DNA of 64,000 nucleotides from Streptomyces sp. PR69. GTDB taxonomy: Bacteria; Actinomycetota; Actinomycetes; Streptomycetales; Streptomycetaceae. This document shows, piece by piece, positions 1 to 8,155 of the stretch (position 1 is the stretch's first letter; every line of letters begins with the position of its first letter). The notes beneath the pieces are model-generated. The model was not told where the DNA came from. It saw nothing but the letters and a program-made list of their open reading frames with translations, and did not search any database. The stretch spans positions 119,008 through 183,007 of the forward strand of contig NZ_JAOWCB010000013.1 of the NCBI RefSeq assembly GCF_026420845.1, given 5' to 3'. The position numbers and the translations under genes were made by a program.

Positions 1-499
1 TGGGCTGGTCCACGGCCGGCGCGCGGGGCGCCTTGAAGACGGCGGTGGGCTGGTCCTTGGGCGGATCCGTGGGCTGGCCCTTGTTTGCTTCCGCAGACAC
101 GGGCTTGTCGGCTACCGACTTTCCGTCGACCGCCTTGTCGTCGGCGGCATCCTCGGGCTCCACCGGAGCGGAGCCTTCCCCGCCGTCCTCGCCGACCCCC
201 TTGTCGCCGTCCTCGCCCGAGACCCAGGCCGCCACGGCGGCCCGCAGCCGCTCGTCGTTCCCGCCCGTCTTCCCGTCCGTCTTCCCGTCCGCGGCCGGTT
301 CCTCCGACGCTCCGGCCGCATCACGCTCATCGGCTTCGTCCGGCGTCTCGCGGCAGACGGCAAGACGCGGGTCACGTGCGGCGTCCCGCTCCGGGGCGCG
401 CTCCGGGCGCTCCGGGCCACGCTCCGGGCGGCGCTCGCCTGACGCCGTCTCCCCCGACGGCTTGTGCTGCTCCGACTTGTCGGGGGACTCGCCCGCCAC
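1..499 (-). CDS. N-terminal part of a probable D-alanyl-D-alanine carboxypeptidase (partial)
   Basis: This gene runs off the left edge; only the first 166 codons are present. It starts at a GTG (497-499) preceded by a GAGGAGG ribosome binding site at 504-510. The visible protein begins MAGESPDKSEQ and is a long, charged, low-complexity region rich in Glu, Asp, Arg, Pro and Lys, ending in repeated units of the type DQPT. No catalytic domain lies inside the window. A long disordered cytoplasmic N-terminus of this style, next to GPP34, XRE and DUF397 genes, is what I remember for the Streptomyces carboxypeptidase of the SCO4439 type, which would trim peptidoglycan stem peptides outside the cell. 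The coding call rests on frame, codon bias and RBS; the product call is inference from context and memory. Confidence 0.6.
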   Translation of the reverse strand, partial: MAGESPDKSEQHKPSGETASGERRPERGPERPERAPERDAARDPRLAVCRETPDEADERDAAGASEEPAADGKTDGKTGGNDERLRAAVAAWVSGEDGDKGVGEDGGEGSAPVEPEDAADDKAVDGKSVADKPVSAEANKGQPTDPPKDQPTAVFKAPRAPAVDQP

Positions 500-515
500 C
501 GTGCCTCCTCAATGA

Positions 516-547
516 GTCATGCATAAGTCATACGCAGTCGTCATACG
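516..547. promoter_or_regulatory. Direct repeats in the divergent promoter region
   Basis: Three copies of a GTCATRC-like word lie just upstream of the leftward carboxypeptidase gene, beginning at 516, 527 and 540 (the last as TCATACG after GTCG). The first two are spaced by exactly 11 bp, one helical turn, which is typical of an activator or repressor binding in tandem. The region separates the leftward gene from the rightward GPP34 gene. No regulator is identified. Confidence 0.3.
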
Positions 548-720
548 CCCTGTGCGATGCGTATGTCCGAACCATCTCTCAGTGTCCTGTGTGAGCACAT
601 GGCTCCCGTGCCAAGACGAGAACGACATACCTGCCGGTTCCCGTACGAACCACCCAGGCACTCTCGACAGACCAATGTGAGAGGCGTCACCCTGTCATTC
701 ATCCACGCGGGGAGGCATGG

Positions 721-1437
721 ATGGGCAGGAGCCGCAGAACACTTCCGGAAGAGCTTCTGCTGCTCGCTCTGGACCCGGCCACGGGCACCACAGCGCAGCC
801 GCAGTCGCTCGACCTCGGTCTCGCCGGGGCGCAGCTAGTAGAGCTGGCCTTGGCGGGACGGATAGCCCCTGACGGGGATCGTATCGCCGTGGTGATGCCA
901 CGGCCGACAGGAGATCCGACCCTGGACTCCGCACTGGAGCTGTTGCGCAGGCGCGGCAGTCCGGTCCGGGCGGTCCACTGGATCGGCGGGCCCCGGCTGG
1001 GGCTGCGCCAGGTGTACCTCTCGCATCTGGAGCGCTGCGGCATGGTGCATGCCGTGGAGGGCCAGATGTGCGGAGTGCTGCCGACGACTCGCTATCAGGC
1101 GACCGACACGGCGATCAGCCGGGACATCAGAGCCCGGCTCGACAGCGCGATCCGCACCGGTGTGCCGCCGGACCCGCGGACCGCGGCGCTCGCCGCGCTG
1201 GCGCACGCGGTCGGCCTCGGCAAGCATTTGTACCCGGGGAACGAAGGGCGTTCCTCAAGGTCCCGTCTGCGGGATCTCATCAGGCACGACCCGATGGGCG
1301 GCCTCGTGGCGCACGCCGTGATGGACGTCCAGAACGGCGTGCCGGCCCAGCCGCGCCGGGCGGGCCCCGGCCGTCAGCCGGCAGGCGTGCCCGTCCAGCC
1401 GCGCCGCCGGGGCATGGCCCGCGTCGCGGCGCACTAG
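721..1437 (+). CDS. GPP34 (GOLPH3-like) family protein
   Basis: A 238-residue cytoplasmic protein with the GPP34 fold: the N-terminus reads LPEELLLLALDP, followed by the Leu/Ala-rich helical segment with LAGAQLVELALAGRI and a later helical block ending in LRDLIRHDP. In eukaryotes this family binds phosphatidylinositol-4-phosphate; in Streptomyces the family is abundant and mostly uncharacterised, so a lipid-associated role is only inferred. The last 30 residues are basic and proline-rich (PAQPRR, VQPRRR), which could help membrane contact. The ATG at 721 is chosen because GGGGAGG at 709-715 gives good spacing; the ATG at 717 is out of frame. It lies divergent from the carboxypeptidase and upstream of the XRE regulator. 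Confidence 0.8.
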   Translation: MGRSRRTLPEELLLLALDPATGTTAQPQSLDLGLAGAQLVELALAGRIAPDGDRIAVVMPRPTGDPTLDSALELLRRRGSPVRAVHWIGGPRLGLRQVYLSHLERCGMVHAVEGQMCGVLPTTRYQATDTAISRDIRARLDSAIRTGVPPDPRTAALAALAHAVGLGKHLYPGNEGRSSRSRLRDLIRHDPMGGLVAHAVMDVQNGVPAQPRRAGPGRQPAGVPVQPRRRGMARVAAH

Positions 1438-1638
1438 CACCGCACACCGCACACCGCGCAACACCGCACCACATGCACAACGCAGCACCGCATGACAACG
1501 CAGCGCCACAGCACAACACCGCACCGCAACACGACAGCGCACCGCAGCACCACGCGCACCAGGCGCCCCCGCGCGAGATCGCGCACGGGTGCGAACGCCG
1601 CGCCGACGTCCCCATGACCCGGTACGGGAGCCGCAAAA
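1438..1638. other. C/A-rich low-complexity gap
   Basis: Part of the 343-bp gap between GPP34 and the XRE regulator. From 1438 to about 1560 the plus strand is made almost only of C, A and G in short words such as CACCGCACA and GCACCGCA, with very few T. No convincing gene is seen; the open frames across it are artefacts of composition. Confidence 0.5.
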
Positions 1639-1670
1639 CGCGCGGGGCAGCACGCTCGCTGCCCCGCGCG
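1639..1670 (+). terminator. Rho-independent-type hairpin after GPP34
   Basis: A perfect 13-bp inverted repeat (CGCGCGGGGCAGC at 1639-1651 and its complement at 1658-1670) flanks a 6-nt loop. There is no long T-run, as is common in Streptomyces. It most likely ends GPP34 transcription before the XRE regulator promoter. Confidence 0.65.
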
Positions 1671-1780
1671 TCGGCGTGTCTATGGATGTGTCTGGCCATT
1701 TAGCAGCGCGGACGCGACCATTGGTGGCAATCTGCTGAGCACTAGATACGCACAGCTACGCAGCCGGAGGTGCAGTCCCC

Positions 1781-2638
1781 GTGGCGTCCAACGTCAACCC
1801 CACCGTCAGGAGACGCCGATTGGGTCAGGAGCTGCGTCGGCTCCGGGAACTCAAAGGCATGACGGCAGAGGAGGTGGCGGAGCGCCTGCTCGTCTCCCAG
1901 TCCAAGATCAGCCGCCTCGAGAACGGCCGCCGCTCCATCAGTCAGCGCGACGTCCGCGACCTGTGCGGAGTGTACGAGGTCGAAGATCACCGGATCGTCG
2001 ACTCGCTGATGCAGATGGCCAAGGATTCCCGCCAGCAGGGCTGGTGGCATGCCTTCGGCGACATCCCGTACAGCGTGTACATCGGCCTGGAGACCGACGC
2101 GGCGAGTCTTCGCGTGTACGAACCCCAGATCATGCCCGGCCTGCTCCAGACCCGTGAGTACGCCGAGGCGCTGATCACCGGCGCGATGCCGGAGAGCGGC
2201 CCCAGCGACATCGAGAAGCGCGTCAACGTCCGGATGCGCCGCCAGGAGCGGGTCAAGGAACCCGAGCATCCGCTGCGGCTGTGGGCCGTCGTCGACGAGG
2301 CGGCGCTGCGCCGTGTCGTGGGCGATAAGCGGATGATGCGCGAGCAGCTCGAATATCTTGTGGAGATGTCCCAGCAGCCGCATGTCACGGTGCAGGTGCT
2401 GCCCTTTGACATGGGCGCCCACCCGGGCATCAACGGCCAGTACGCGATCCTGGAGTTCCCGGACGCGTCAGACTCCAGCGTCGTCTATATCGAGGGTGTC
2501 ACCAGCGACCTGTATCTGGAGAAGCCCAACGACGTGCAGAAGTACACGGTGATGTACGAGCATCTGCGCGCCCAGGCGCTGAATGTGGACCAGTCACGGC
2601 AGTTCATCGCCGACACGGCCAAGGAGTACGCCCGCTGA
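1781..2638 (+). CDS. XRE-family helix-turn-helix regulator with DUF5753 domain
   Basis: A 285-residue cytoplasmic regulator. Residues about 12-70 form the Cro/C1-type HTH (GQELRRLRELKGMTAEEVAE then SQSKISRLENGRR). Residues about 100-275 form the C-terminal DUF5753 ligand or partner domain, with YEPQIMPGLLQTREYA and the FPDASDSSVVYIE segment. Such regulators are paired with small DUF397 proteins, and one follows at 2867. The start is a GTG at 1781 with GGAGG at 1766-1770. Family members studied in Streptomyces act in developmental control, often as regulator/anti-regulator pairs; that role here is by analogy. From memory this corresponds to the SCO4441/SCO4442 pair. Confidence 0.88.
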   Translation: MASNVNPTVRRRRLGQELRRLRELKGMTAEEVAERLLVSQSKISRLENGRRSISQRDVRDLCGVYEVEDHRIVDSLMQMAKDSRQQGWWHAFGDIPYSVYIGLETDAASLRVYEPQIMPGLLQTREYAEALITGAMPESGPSDIEKRVNVRMRRQERVKEPEHPLRLWAVVDEAALRRVVGDKRMMREQLEYLVEMSQQPHVTVQVLPFDMGAHPGINGQYAILEFPDASDSSVVYIEGVTSDLYLEKPNDVQKYTVMYEHLRAQALNVDQSRQFIADTAKEYAR

Positions 2639-2866
2639 CGGCGCGCCCGGGCCGCCGCGCCGCCAGCGGAAACGGTCACCCAAGTGACAGTGGTGGCGAG
2701 GGGGGCCGCACGGTACACCCCCGCCACCACTGGACGGAAGACCACGCCGGTATATGCCATCCGGTCGAGTGAACGCATGTCCCACGCACAGCCCCCGTCA
2801 AGTAGCTTCGATCACGCCAGCAAGAACGTTGGCGCGAACACATCTGCTGCCGAAGGGGAGTTAGAC

Positions 2867-3076
2867 ATGGCAATCATTCAGGGTGCCACGGACACCTGGA
2901 CGAAGTCCTCGTACTCCGGCGGGAACGGCGCGTGCGTCGAGGTCAAGTCACCGCTGACGCAGGCCCTCCTGGTCCGCGACTCCAAGGTGCCGGCCGGCCC
3001 GTCGATCACCTTCGTCCCCGACGCGTGGAGCGCGTTCGTCAACGAGGTGGGACAGGGCGCGTTCGACCTCGGCTGA
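2867..3076 (+). CDS. DUF397 domain small protein
   Basis: A 69-residue protein with the DUF397 signature: TWTKSSYSGGNGACVEV near the start, then VRDSK and FVPDAWSAFVNEV. These proteins occur next to XRE/DUF5753 regulators and probably bind them. Although the frame is open from 2684, the ATG at 2867 is chosen because AAGGGGAG at 2853-2860 is well spaced and the homology starts there. The 228-bp gap to the XRE gene suggests it may also have its own promoter. Confidence 0.88.
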   Translation: MAIIQGATDTWTKSSYSGGNGACVEVKSPLTQALLVRDSKVPAGPSITFVPDAWSAFVNEVGQGAFDLG

Positions 3077-3162
3077 GCCTTGCGCCGAGGAGAGCGCAAA
3101 CACTCAGCAGTGACACGTACGACAGAAACACGACAGGGGCCCTCTCGACTGGTTCGCCGTCC

Positions 3163-3182
3163 CGGCCGAGGGGGCTCGGCCG
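3163..3182. terminator. Hairpin between convergent genes
   Basis: A perfect 8-bp stem CGGCCGAG/CTCGGCCG with a GGGG loop lies between the DUF397 gene and the convergent EthD-like gene. It may serve both directions. Confidence 0.5.
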
Positions 3183-3212
3183 TGCCGCCCCCGCTCTGTC
3201 GCTCACCGTCGC

Positions 3213-4061
3213 TCACCGCAGCTCATCCACATAGCGGTCGGTTCCGGGGACCGTGGGGATGAAGGGAGCCACCAGCTCCATCCGTCCGAGCCCCGTGTCC
3301 GCGACCGCCGTCTCCAGCCCCGCATCCGGCGAGAAGCAAGCCTCCCAGCACTCCCTCGGATCCGCCTCAAGAAACCAGAGCAGGGTGAGTCGGGTGTCCA
3401 CCCCCTCCACCTGCTTCACATAGCTCATCCGGTCCCCCGGCAGCGGCGTCGGCCGGAAGACCGTCACCATGGCTGCGGGCGAGCCCGCCAGCCGGCGGGG
3501 CAGCTCCCTCGCCCGCAGCCACTCCAGCAGCTCCGCCCGCTGCCCGGGCCCCTCGGCGTCCAGCACCTCGACGACCAGACCCGCGTACGGATGGTCCAGC
3601 GCATGACAGTCCCGCGGACCGGCGGCGCCGTCGCGGTAGACCGTCGCCGCATGGTCCTGGAACGACGTGAAGACATGGGTGCGGTCCCGGTAGACCCGTC
3701 CGTCGCGGTTCAGCCGCTTGTTGATGGCGACCGTCCACGTCATATGGTCGTCATAGCGCCCGTCGGTGATCCAGTACACGGAGAGATAGCAGCCCGCGGT
3801 GACCGGCTGCGCGACCGCGGACTTCTCCGGGCGGCGCAGCAGCTGCAGCTCCCTGGTGGCAACCCAGCGCCGCCCCGCGTACATCCACGGCATGGCCATC
3901 GCGCCCGCGTAGTAATGGTCGTCCTCGTACCAGCGGTTGTACGCGTACTCATGGCCGGGATGCGGCTCGACCATCGTGATCAGCGCATGGCCGGGACGGA
4001 CCCCGTACGGACCCACCGCCGCCAGCTCCGCGTACACCGCACTGCGCGTGTCCTCGCCCAT
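3213..4061 (-). CDS. EthD-like / dimeric alpha-beta barrel protein
   Basis: A 282-residue soluble protein. The N-terminal half carries a pattern typical of EthD-like ferredoxin-fold barrels: ITMVEPHPGHEYAYNRWYED, with the aromatic, His- and Asp-rich stretch DDHYYAGAMAMPWMYAGRRW following it. A second, weaker repeat lies near residues 180-260 (AAMVTVFRPTPL ... LLWFLEADPRECWE), so the protein may be a tandem of two barrels. The start has GGGGAGAGG upstream. It is divergent from an SDR gene, and the shared intergenic region holds an operator (4103-4117) also found ahead of several catabolic genes, so a role in degradation of a hydrophobic substrate is inferred. The exact reaction is unknown. Confidence 0.6.
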   Translation of the reverse strand: MGEDTRSAVYAELAAVGPYGVRPGHALITMVEPHPGHEYAYNRWYEDDHYYAGAMAMPWMYAGRRWVATRELQLLRRPEKSAVAQPVTAGCYLSVYWITDGRYDDHMTWTVAINKRLNRDGRVYRDRTHVFTSFQDHAATVYRDGAAGPRDCHALDHPYAGLVVEVLDAEGPGQRAELLEWLRARELPRRLAGSPAAMVTVFRPTPLPGDRMSYVKQVEGVDTRLTLLWFLEADPRECWEACFSPDAGLETAVADTGLGRMELVAPFIPTVPGTDRYVDELR

Positions 4062-4102
4062 GGCCGCCTCTCCCCTTCCGTCCTCGGCTGCGGAGACCTA
4101 CT

Positions 4103-4117
4103 CTGACGGCCCGTCAG
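4103..4117. promoter_or_regulatory. Palindromic operator, site 1 of 5
   Basis: CTGACGGCCCGTCAG is a perfect palindrome around one central base. It lies 42 bp upstream of the leftward EthD-like gene and 30 bp upstream of the rightward SDR start. The core TGACG-N3-CGTCA recurs at 34746, 49636, 52000 and 58686, each time upstream of a lipid-catabolism-type gene. The size and symmetry suit a TetR-family dimer. Confidence 0.65.
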
Positions 4118-4146
4118 GTGATTGGCCAGACAGCGGAGGCGTCCGG

Positions 4147-4941
4147 ATGACGGCAGAACTGCTGCTCCAGGGGAAGACCGTGATCGTCTCCGGCGTCGGA
4201 CCGGGCCTCGGCCATCGGGTCGCCGCCGCCGTCGTACGCGACGGAGGCAATGCGGTACTGGGCGCACGCACCCACGCCACCCTCGCCAAGACCGCCGGAC
4301 AGATCGACCCGGACGGCCGCCACAGCGCCTTCCGCACCGCCGACATCACCGACGAGACCCAGTGCGAGGCACTGGCCGCACTCGCCGTGGAGCGCTTCGG
4401 CCGAATCGACGCGGTGGTGCATGTGGCCGCCTGGGACAGTTCCTTCGGCGGCCTGGAAGACGCCGACTTCGCCGTCTGGCAGCAGGTGATCGACGTCAAT
4501 CTGCTGGGCGCCCTGCGGATGACGCGGGCCTGTCTGCCCGCGCTGAAACAGCGCGGCGGCTCCGTCGTCATCATCGGCGCCCAGTCCGCCGTCGCCGCCC
4601 CCTCCCAGGTCAGACAGACGGCATACGCGGCCTCCAAAGGGGCTCTCACCTCCGCCATGTACTCCCTGGCACGCGAACTGGGCCCGCACCGGATACGGGT
4701 GAACACCGTGCTGCCTGGCTGGATGTGGGGCCCGCCCGTCCAGGCGTACGTACGCCTCACCGCGCACACCGAGGGTGTGCCGGAATCCGAGGTGCTCGGA
4801 CGCCTCACCGAGCGGACGGCCCTTCCGGAGCTGGCCTCCGACGCCGACGTCGCAGAAGCCGCGGCCTTCCTCGCCTCCGACCGGGCGCGGTCCATCACGG
4901 GCCAGTCGCTGCTGGTCAACGCGGGTGAAGTGATGCGCTGA
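4147..4941 (+). CDS. Short-chain dehydrogenase/reductase
   Basis: A 264-residue classical SDR. The Rossmann cofactor loop reads VSGVGPGLGHRV near residues 13-24, the acidic NAD(P) region follows, and the active site is AYAASKG near residue 160 with the catalytic Ser about 13 residues earlier in GAQSAVAAP. The C-terminal ITGQSLLVNAGEVMR fits the family end. It probably oxidises or reduces a secondary alcohol or ketone on a lipid-like substrate. The frame is open further upstream, but ATG 4147 is chosen because of GCGGAGG at 4134-4140 and because the operator at 4103-4117 would otherwise fall inside the gene. It is divergent from the EthD-like gene and probably co-regulated. Confidence 0.82.
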   Translation: MTAELLLQGKTVIVSGVGPGLGHRVAAAVVRDGGNAVLGARTHATLAKTAGQIDPDGRHSAFRTADITDETQCEALAALAVERFGRIDAVVHVAAWDSSFGGLEDADFAVWQQVIDVNLLGALRMTRACLPALKQRGGSVVIIGAQSAVAAPSQVRQTAYAASKGALTSAMYSLARELGPHRIRVNTVLPGWMWGPPVQAYVRLTAHTEGVPESEVLGRLTERTALPELASDADVAEAAAFLASDRARSITGQSLLVNAGEVMR

Positions 4942-5019
4942 CCAAGAATCTCCCGACCGCGGATCTATACTCCACATGCTCGACCGACATGGGGGGCACT
5001 GGGGAAGCGCGGGGGAAGC

Positions 5020-6699
5020 ATGGCGGAGCAGACGGGGGCGGTGTCGTTTCTCGATGTCGTGGGCGCCCTGGACATAGGGGGGCTGGCCGTGATCGGGGCG
5101 GCGCTGGTGCTGCGCCTCGCGTCGCTGCCGCTGCTGTCGCGCGCTCAGGAGTGGACCCGTCGAAGGGCGTTGGCGGTCCCGGGCGCGGACGCGACGCCGC
5201 GAGGGATTCCGGCGGTCGTCTTCGGAGAGGCTGCCGTGTGGCTCCTCGGCGGCGCCGGCCTGTGGCTCCTCATGGCCTCGGACGCCCTCCTCGGCTTCGA
5301 CCTCCTCATACAGCCGGTCGCGTCGCCGGATGTGCTCCCCCTGTCCGTCGCGTTGGGCATCCCCATCGCGGAGGCGCACACGCAGTTCCTCATCGCGGCG
5401 GCCCCGGCCCTGGTCCTCTGGCCGCTGCTGTACCTCCTGACCCAGCGCAACCTGCTGACCGGCGGTGTGCCCGCGAGGGCGGGAGCATCGTCCCCGACGG
5501 GACTCCGACTGGCCGGCCTGTTCGCGCTGCGTGTTGTGCTGGCGGCGTTTCTGCCGGTCGGACTGGTCCTGGCCGCCCTGCTGTTCGAGGCCGTCGCCGC
5601 CATCACCAGCTGGCGGCTCCGGTCCGCCGACGGCCGGCGACACTCCGCGGGCGGCTCCCTGCCGCCCGCCGCCCCCGCGCAGCCGGTCCCGGCAGCCGCA
5701 CCGCAGATGCCGCCGGTTCCCTCCTTTCCACCCGCACAGGCGGTCGCCTACGTGCCGACGCAGGCCGATCCAGGCGCCGCGCCGCAGGTCGCCCACCGGC
5801 CACTCCACCCGAACGAGCCCCGGACGATCGGCGGCTACCAGCTCCTCGGCCGGATCGGGGCCGGCGGCATGGGCACGGTGTACCTCGCGCGGCGCGAGGG
5901 GGCGGCGACACAGGTGGCGCTGAAGACCATCAACCCCGAGCTCCTGGACCACGCCGAGCTGTTGCGCCGGTTCGAGCGCGAGGCGGAGGTGCTCGCCCTG
6001 GTCTCCGGCGCCTACACCGCCCGGGTGCTCGACGCCGGGGTGGACGCGGGACGGCCGTACCTGGTCATGGAGTTGCTGGACGGGCGGCCCCTCGATGCCC
6101 ATCTGCACGAGAAGGGGCCGATCCGCACGCCCGAGGCGCTGCGGTCCCTGGCCCTGGCGCTTGCCGTGGCCCTGTCCGGGGTGCATCGGCTCGGCTTGGT
6201 CCACCGGGACCTCAAGCCCGCCAACATCATGCTGACCACGGCCGGGCCGCGCCTGCTCGACTTCGGCATCGCGGCGATCGTGGACGGCACCCGGCTCACT
6301 CGCACCGGCGGCGGACCGGGGACCCTGACGTATATGGCGCCGGAGCAGTTCGGCGAGGAGCGTATCGGCCCCGCCGCCGACGTATGGGCATGGGCGTGCT
6401 GCGTGGTGTGCGCGGCGCACGGCGACAGTCCGTTCACGGCGACCAGTACGGGAGCGGTGATCCGCCGGATCGTGGAGACCGGCCCCGAGCCGGCCTCGCT
6501 GGAGGCGGTGCGGGCACTCGACCCGGCTCTCGCGGCCGCGGTCGGGCAGGCGCTGGCCATCGATCCGGAGGGGCGGCCGGCGGATGGCGCGGCCCTGGTG
6601 AGTCTGCTGACAGCCCATCATGGGCCGACCCCCACGCTGGCGGATGCGAACTCCGTCCGGGAACAGATCACCCACGGCTGGCGCACACTGGCGCTCTGA
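5020..6699 (+). CDS. Membrane serine/threonine protein kinase with N-terminal membrane domain
   Basis: A 559-residue protein. Residues about 15-200 hold around four hydrophobic helices, followed by a Pro/Ala linker (about 205-265) and a C-terminal Hanks-type kinase domain: glycine loop GRIGAGGMGTVY near residue 275, lysine in VALKTI, catalytic loop HRDLKPANIML near 395, and DFG in LLDFGIA near 414, then the APE-like MAPEQFGEE. All key catalytic residues are present. The order is reversed compared with PknB-type kinases, in which the kinase is N-terminal and the membrane helix comes later. It is convergent with the ADP-ribosylglycohydrolase gene, with one base between the stops. Substrates and signal are unknown. 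Confidence 0.85.
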   Translation: MAEQTGAVSFLDVVGALDIGGLAVIGAALVLRLASLPLLSRAQEWTRRRALAVPGADATPRGIPAVVFGEAAVWLLGGAGLWLLMASDALLGFDLLIQPVASPDVLPLSVALGIPIAEAHTQFLIAAAPALVLWPLLYLLTQRNLLTGGVPARAGASSPTGLRLAGLFALRVVLAAFLPVGLVLAALLFEAVAAITSWRLRSADGRRHSAGGSLPPAAPAQPVPAAAPQMPPVPSFPPAQAVAYVPTQADPGAAPQVAHRPLHPNEPRTIGGYQLLGRIGAGGMGTVYLARREGAATQVALKTINPELLDHAELLRRFEREAEVLALVSGAYTARVLDAGVDAGRPYLVMELLDGRPLDAHLHEKGPIRTPEALRSLALALAVALSGVHRLGLVHRDLKPANIMLTTAGPRLLDFGIAAIVDGTRLTRTGGGPGTLTYMAPEQFGEERIGPAADVWAWACCVVCAAHGDSPFTATSTGAVIRRIVETGPEPASLEAVRALDPALAAAVGQALAIDPEGRPADGAALVSLLTAHHGPTPTLADANSVREQITHGWRTLAL

Positions 6700-6700
6700 T

Positions 6701-7816
6701 TCACGCACGCGGGTAGCGGGCCAGCCAGCCGGGGGCGCTGAGTGCCGGGCCGTGCAGCGCCGGCCCCTGGGTCATCTCCATCGCGAAGTCGTCCGCCAGC
6801 TCCAGCAGGGTGCCGCGGCCCTCAAGTTCGGCGAGCCAGGCGGGGGGCAGCGCGGTCTCGCCATGGAGCGCGCCGAGCAGGGAGCCGCACAGGGTGCCTG
6901 TGGTGTGTGAGGGGCCGCTGTGGTTGACGGCGAGGCGCAGGCCGTGGCGGACGTCCTCGCCGACGAGGGCGCAGTAGACGGCGATGGCCAGCGCGTCCTC
7001 CGCGTGGTGGCCCTCGCCGAGGGCGGCGACCCGGGACGGGCCCGGAATGCCCTGCCGTACCGCGCCCAGCGCGTGTCTGAGCGCGTCCGTGACCGGCTGG
7101 TGGCCGGGGCGGGCGGCGAGCTGCGCGAGTGCGCGCTGCACCGAGCCGTCAAGGGACTCGCCGCGGGCCAGCCCGTGCACGATGACCGCGAACGCGCCCG
7201 CCGAGAGATACGCCGTGGGGTGCCCGTGCGTCTGCGCCGCGCACTCCACCGCGAGCTGGCACACCAGCTGCGGCTCCCAGCCCACCAGCAGCCCGAACGG
7301 CGCGGAGCGGACCAGCGCCCCCGCGCCGCGGGCCGTCGGGTTCTTGGGCGACTCCAGAGTGCCCATCGTCTCGTCGCCGAGGCCCGTCAGACAGTCCCGG
7401 GACGGGTCGCGGCGGCTGTAGAGCCACTCCTCGCGGGCCAGCCAGCCGTTGTCCTTGCGGCGTTCGTCCGGCCCCCAGTCGCGCTGGGTCGCCGCCCACC
7501 GCAGATAGGCGCGGTGGACGTCGGAGGGCGGGTGCCAGGCGCCGGTGTCCCGGCGCACCTGGGCGCGGATCAGCCCGTCGACGGTGAACAGCGTCATCTG
7601 CGTGGCGGCGGTGACCGCCCCGCGACGGCCGTACACGGATACGTAATCCCCGACGCCGTCCGGCCCGTGGGCGGCCCGGATCTCCTCCAGGCCGAGGTCG
7701 GCCACCCCCGCGCCGAGCGCGTCGCCGATGACGCCGCCCAGCAGCGCGCCGCGCACCCGGGCGCGGAAGTCCTGCTGTTCGACGCGTCCCCATACGGCTG
7801 TCGCTGCTGCGCTCAC
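6701..7816 (-). CDS. ADP-ribosylglycohydrolase family protein
   Basis: A 371-residue DraG-like hydrolase. The N-terminal signature GALLGGVIGDALGAG occurs near residue 20, and the C-terminal NHSGPSHTTGTLCGSLLG carries the family metal-binding and substrate segment. Such enzymes use two metal ions to remove ADP-ribose from proteins, DNA or small molecules. The frame is open to 8101, but that part is translation of an intergenic repeat; the GTG at 7816 is chosen because GGGGAGGG lies 5 bases upstream and homology begins just after. It ends one base from the convergent kinase gene. A partner ADP-ribosyltransferase is not visible in the window. Confidence 0.88.
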   Translation of the reverse strand: MSAAATAVWGRVEQQDFRARVRGALLGGVIGDALGAGVADLGLEEIRAAHGPDGVGDYVSVYGRRGAVTAATQMTLFTVDGLIRAQVRRDTGAWHPPSDVHRAYLRWAATQRDWGPDERRKDNGWLAREEWLYSRRDPSRDCLTGLGDETMGTLESPKNPTARGAGALVRSAPFGLLVGWEPQLVCQLAVECAAQTHGHPTAYLSAGAFAVIVHGLARGESLDGSVQRALAQLAARPGHQPVTDALRHALGAVRQGIPGPSRVAALGEGHHAEDALAIAVYCALVGEDVRHGLRLAVNHSGPSHTTGTLCGSLLGALHGETALPPAWLAELEGRGTLLELADDFAMEMTQGPALHGPALSAPGWLARYPRA

Positions 7817-7950
7817 GGCGTCCCTCCCCGGACGTCGACCGTCGACCGCGCGCCGGGGGGCCGGGGGCCGGGGCCGGCCAGCGGTCGAACGTATGCCTGG
7901 CGCAGCACTGTAATCGACCGTGGTGCTGACCGGTGCGGATGCCTGGGCGG

Positions 7951-8155
7951 TAACTGGGGGCTCCGCCCCCAGACCCCCTGTACGGCCTTCGGCCGTGTCC
8001 TCAAACTCCCCCAGACTCCGTCCGGGAGGTGCCCCCAACGGGCTGGATTTGGCTGCGCCAAATCCCAGCCCCGCCGGCGCTTGAGGCGCAAGGACCCGCA
8101 CAACCCAGCCCCGCCGGCGATTGAGGCGCGGGGGCCGGGGGCGGGGCCCCAGGGG
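7951..8155. repeat. Streptomyces-type intergenic repeat cluster
   Basis: The 339-bp gap between the glycohydrolase and fbiC holds short hairpins and repeated words: CTGGGGGC-TCC-GCCCCCAG (7954-7972), ACGGCC-TTC-GGCCGT near 7984, a 9-bp stem GATTTGGC/GCCAAATC with flanking GGCTG/CAGCC near 8041-8067, and two copies of CAGCCCCGCCGGCG followed by TTGAGGCGC. A related element lies at 58533-58650 in the opposite orientation, sharing the words CTCAAACTCCCCCAGACTCC and GAGGCGCGGGGG. It may act as transcription terminator for the glycohydrolase side. Confidence 0.7.

Noticed and set aside
4114..6708. 864-codon leftward frame over the SDR and kinase genes
   Set aside because: Composition is Arg/Gly/Gln-rich and it covers two clear rightward genes with full motifs.
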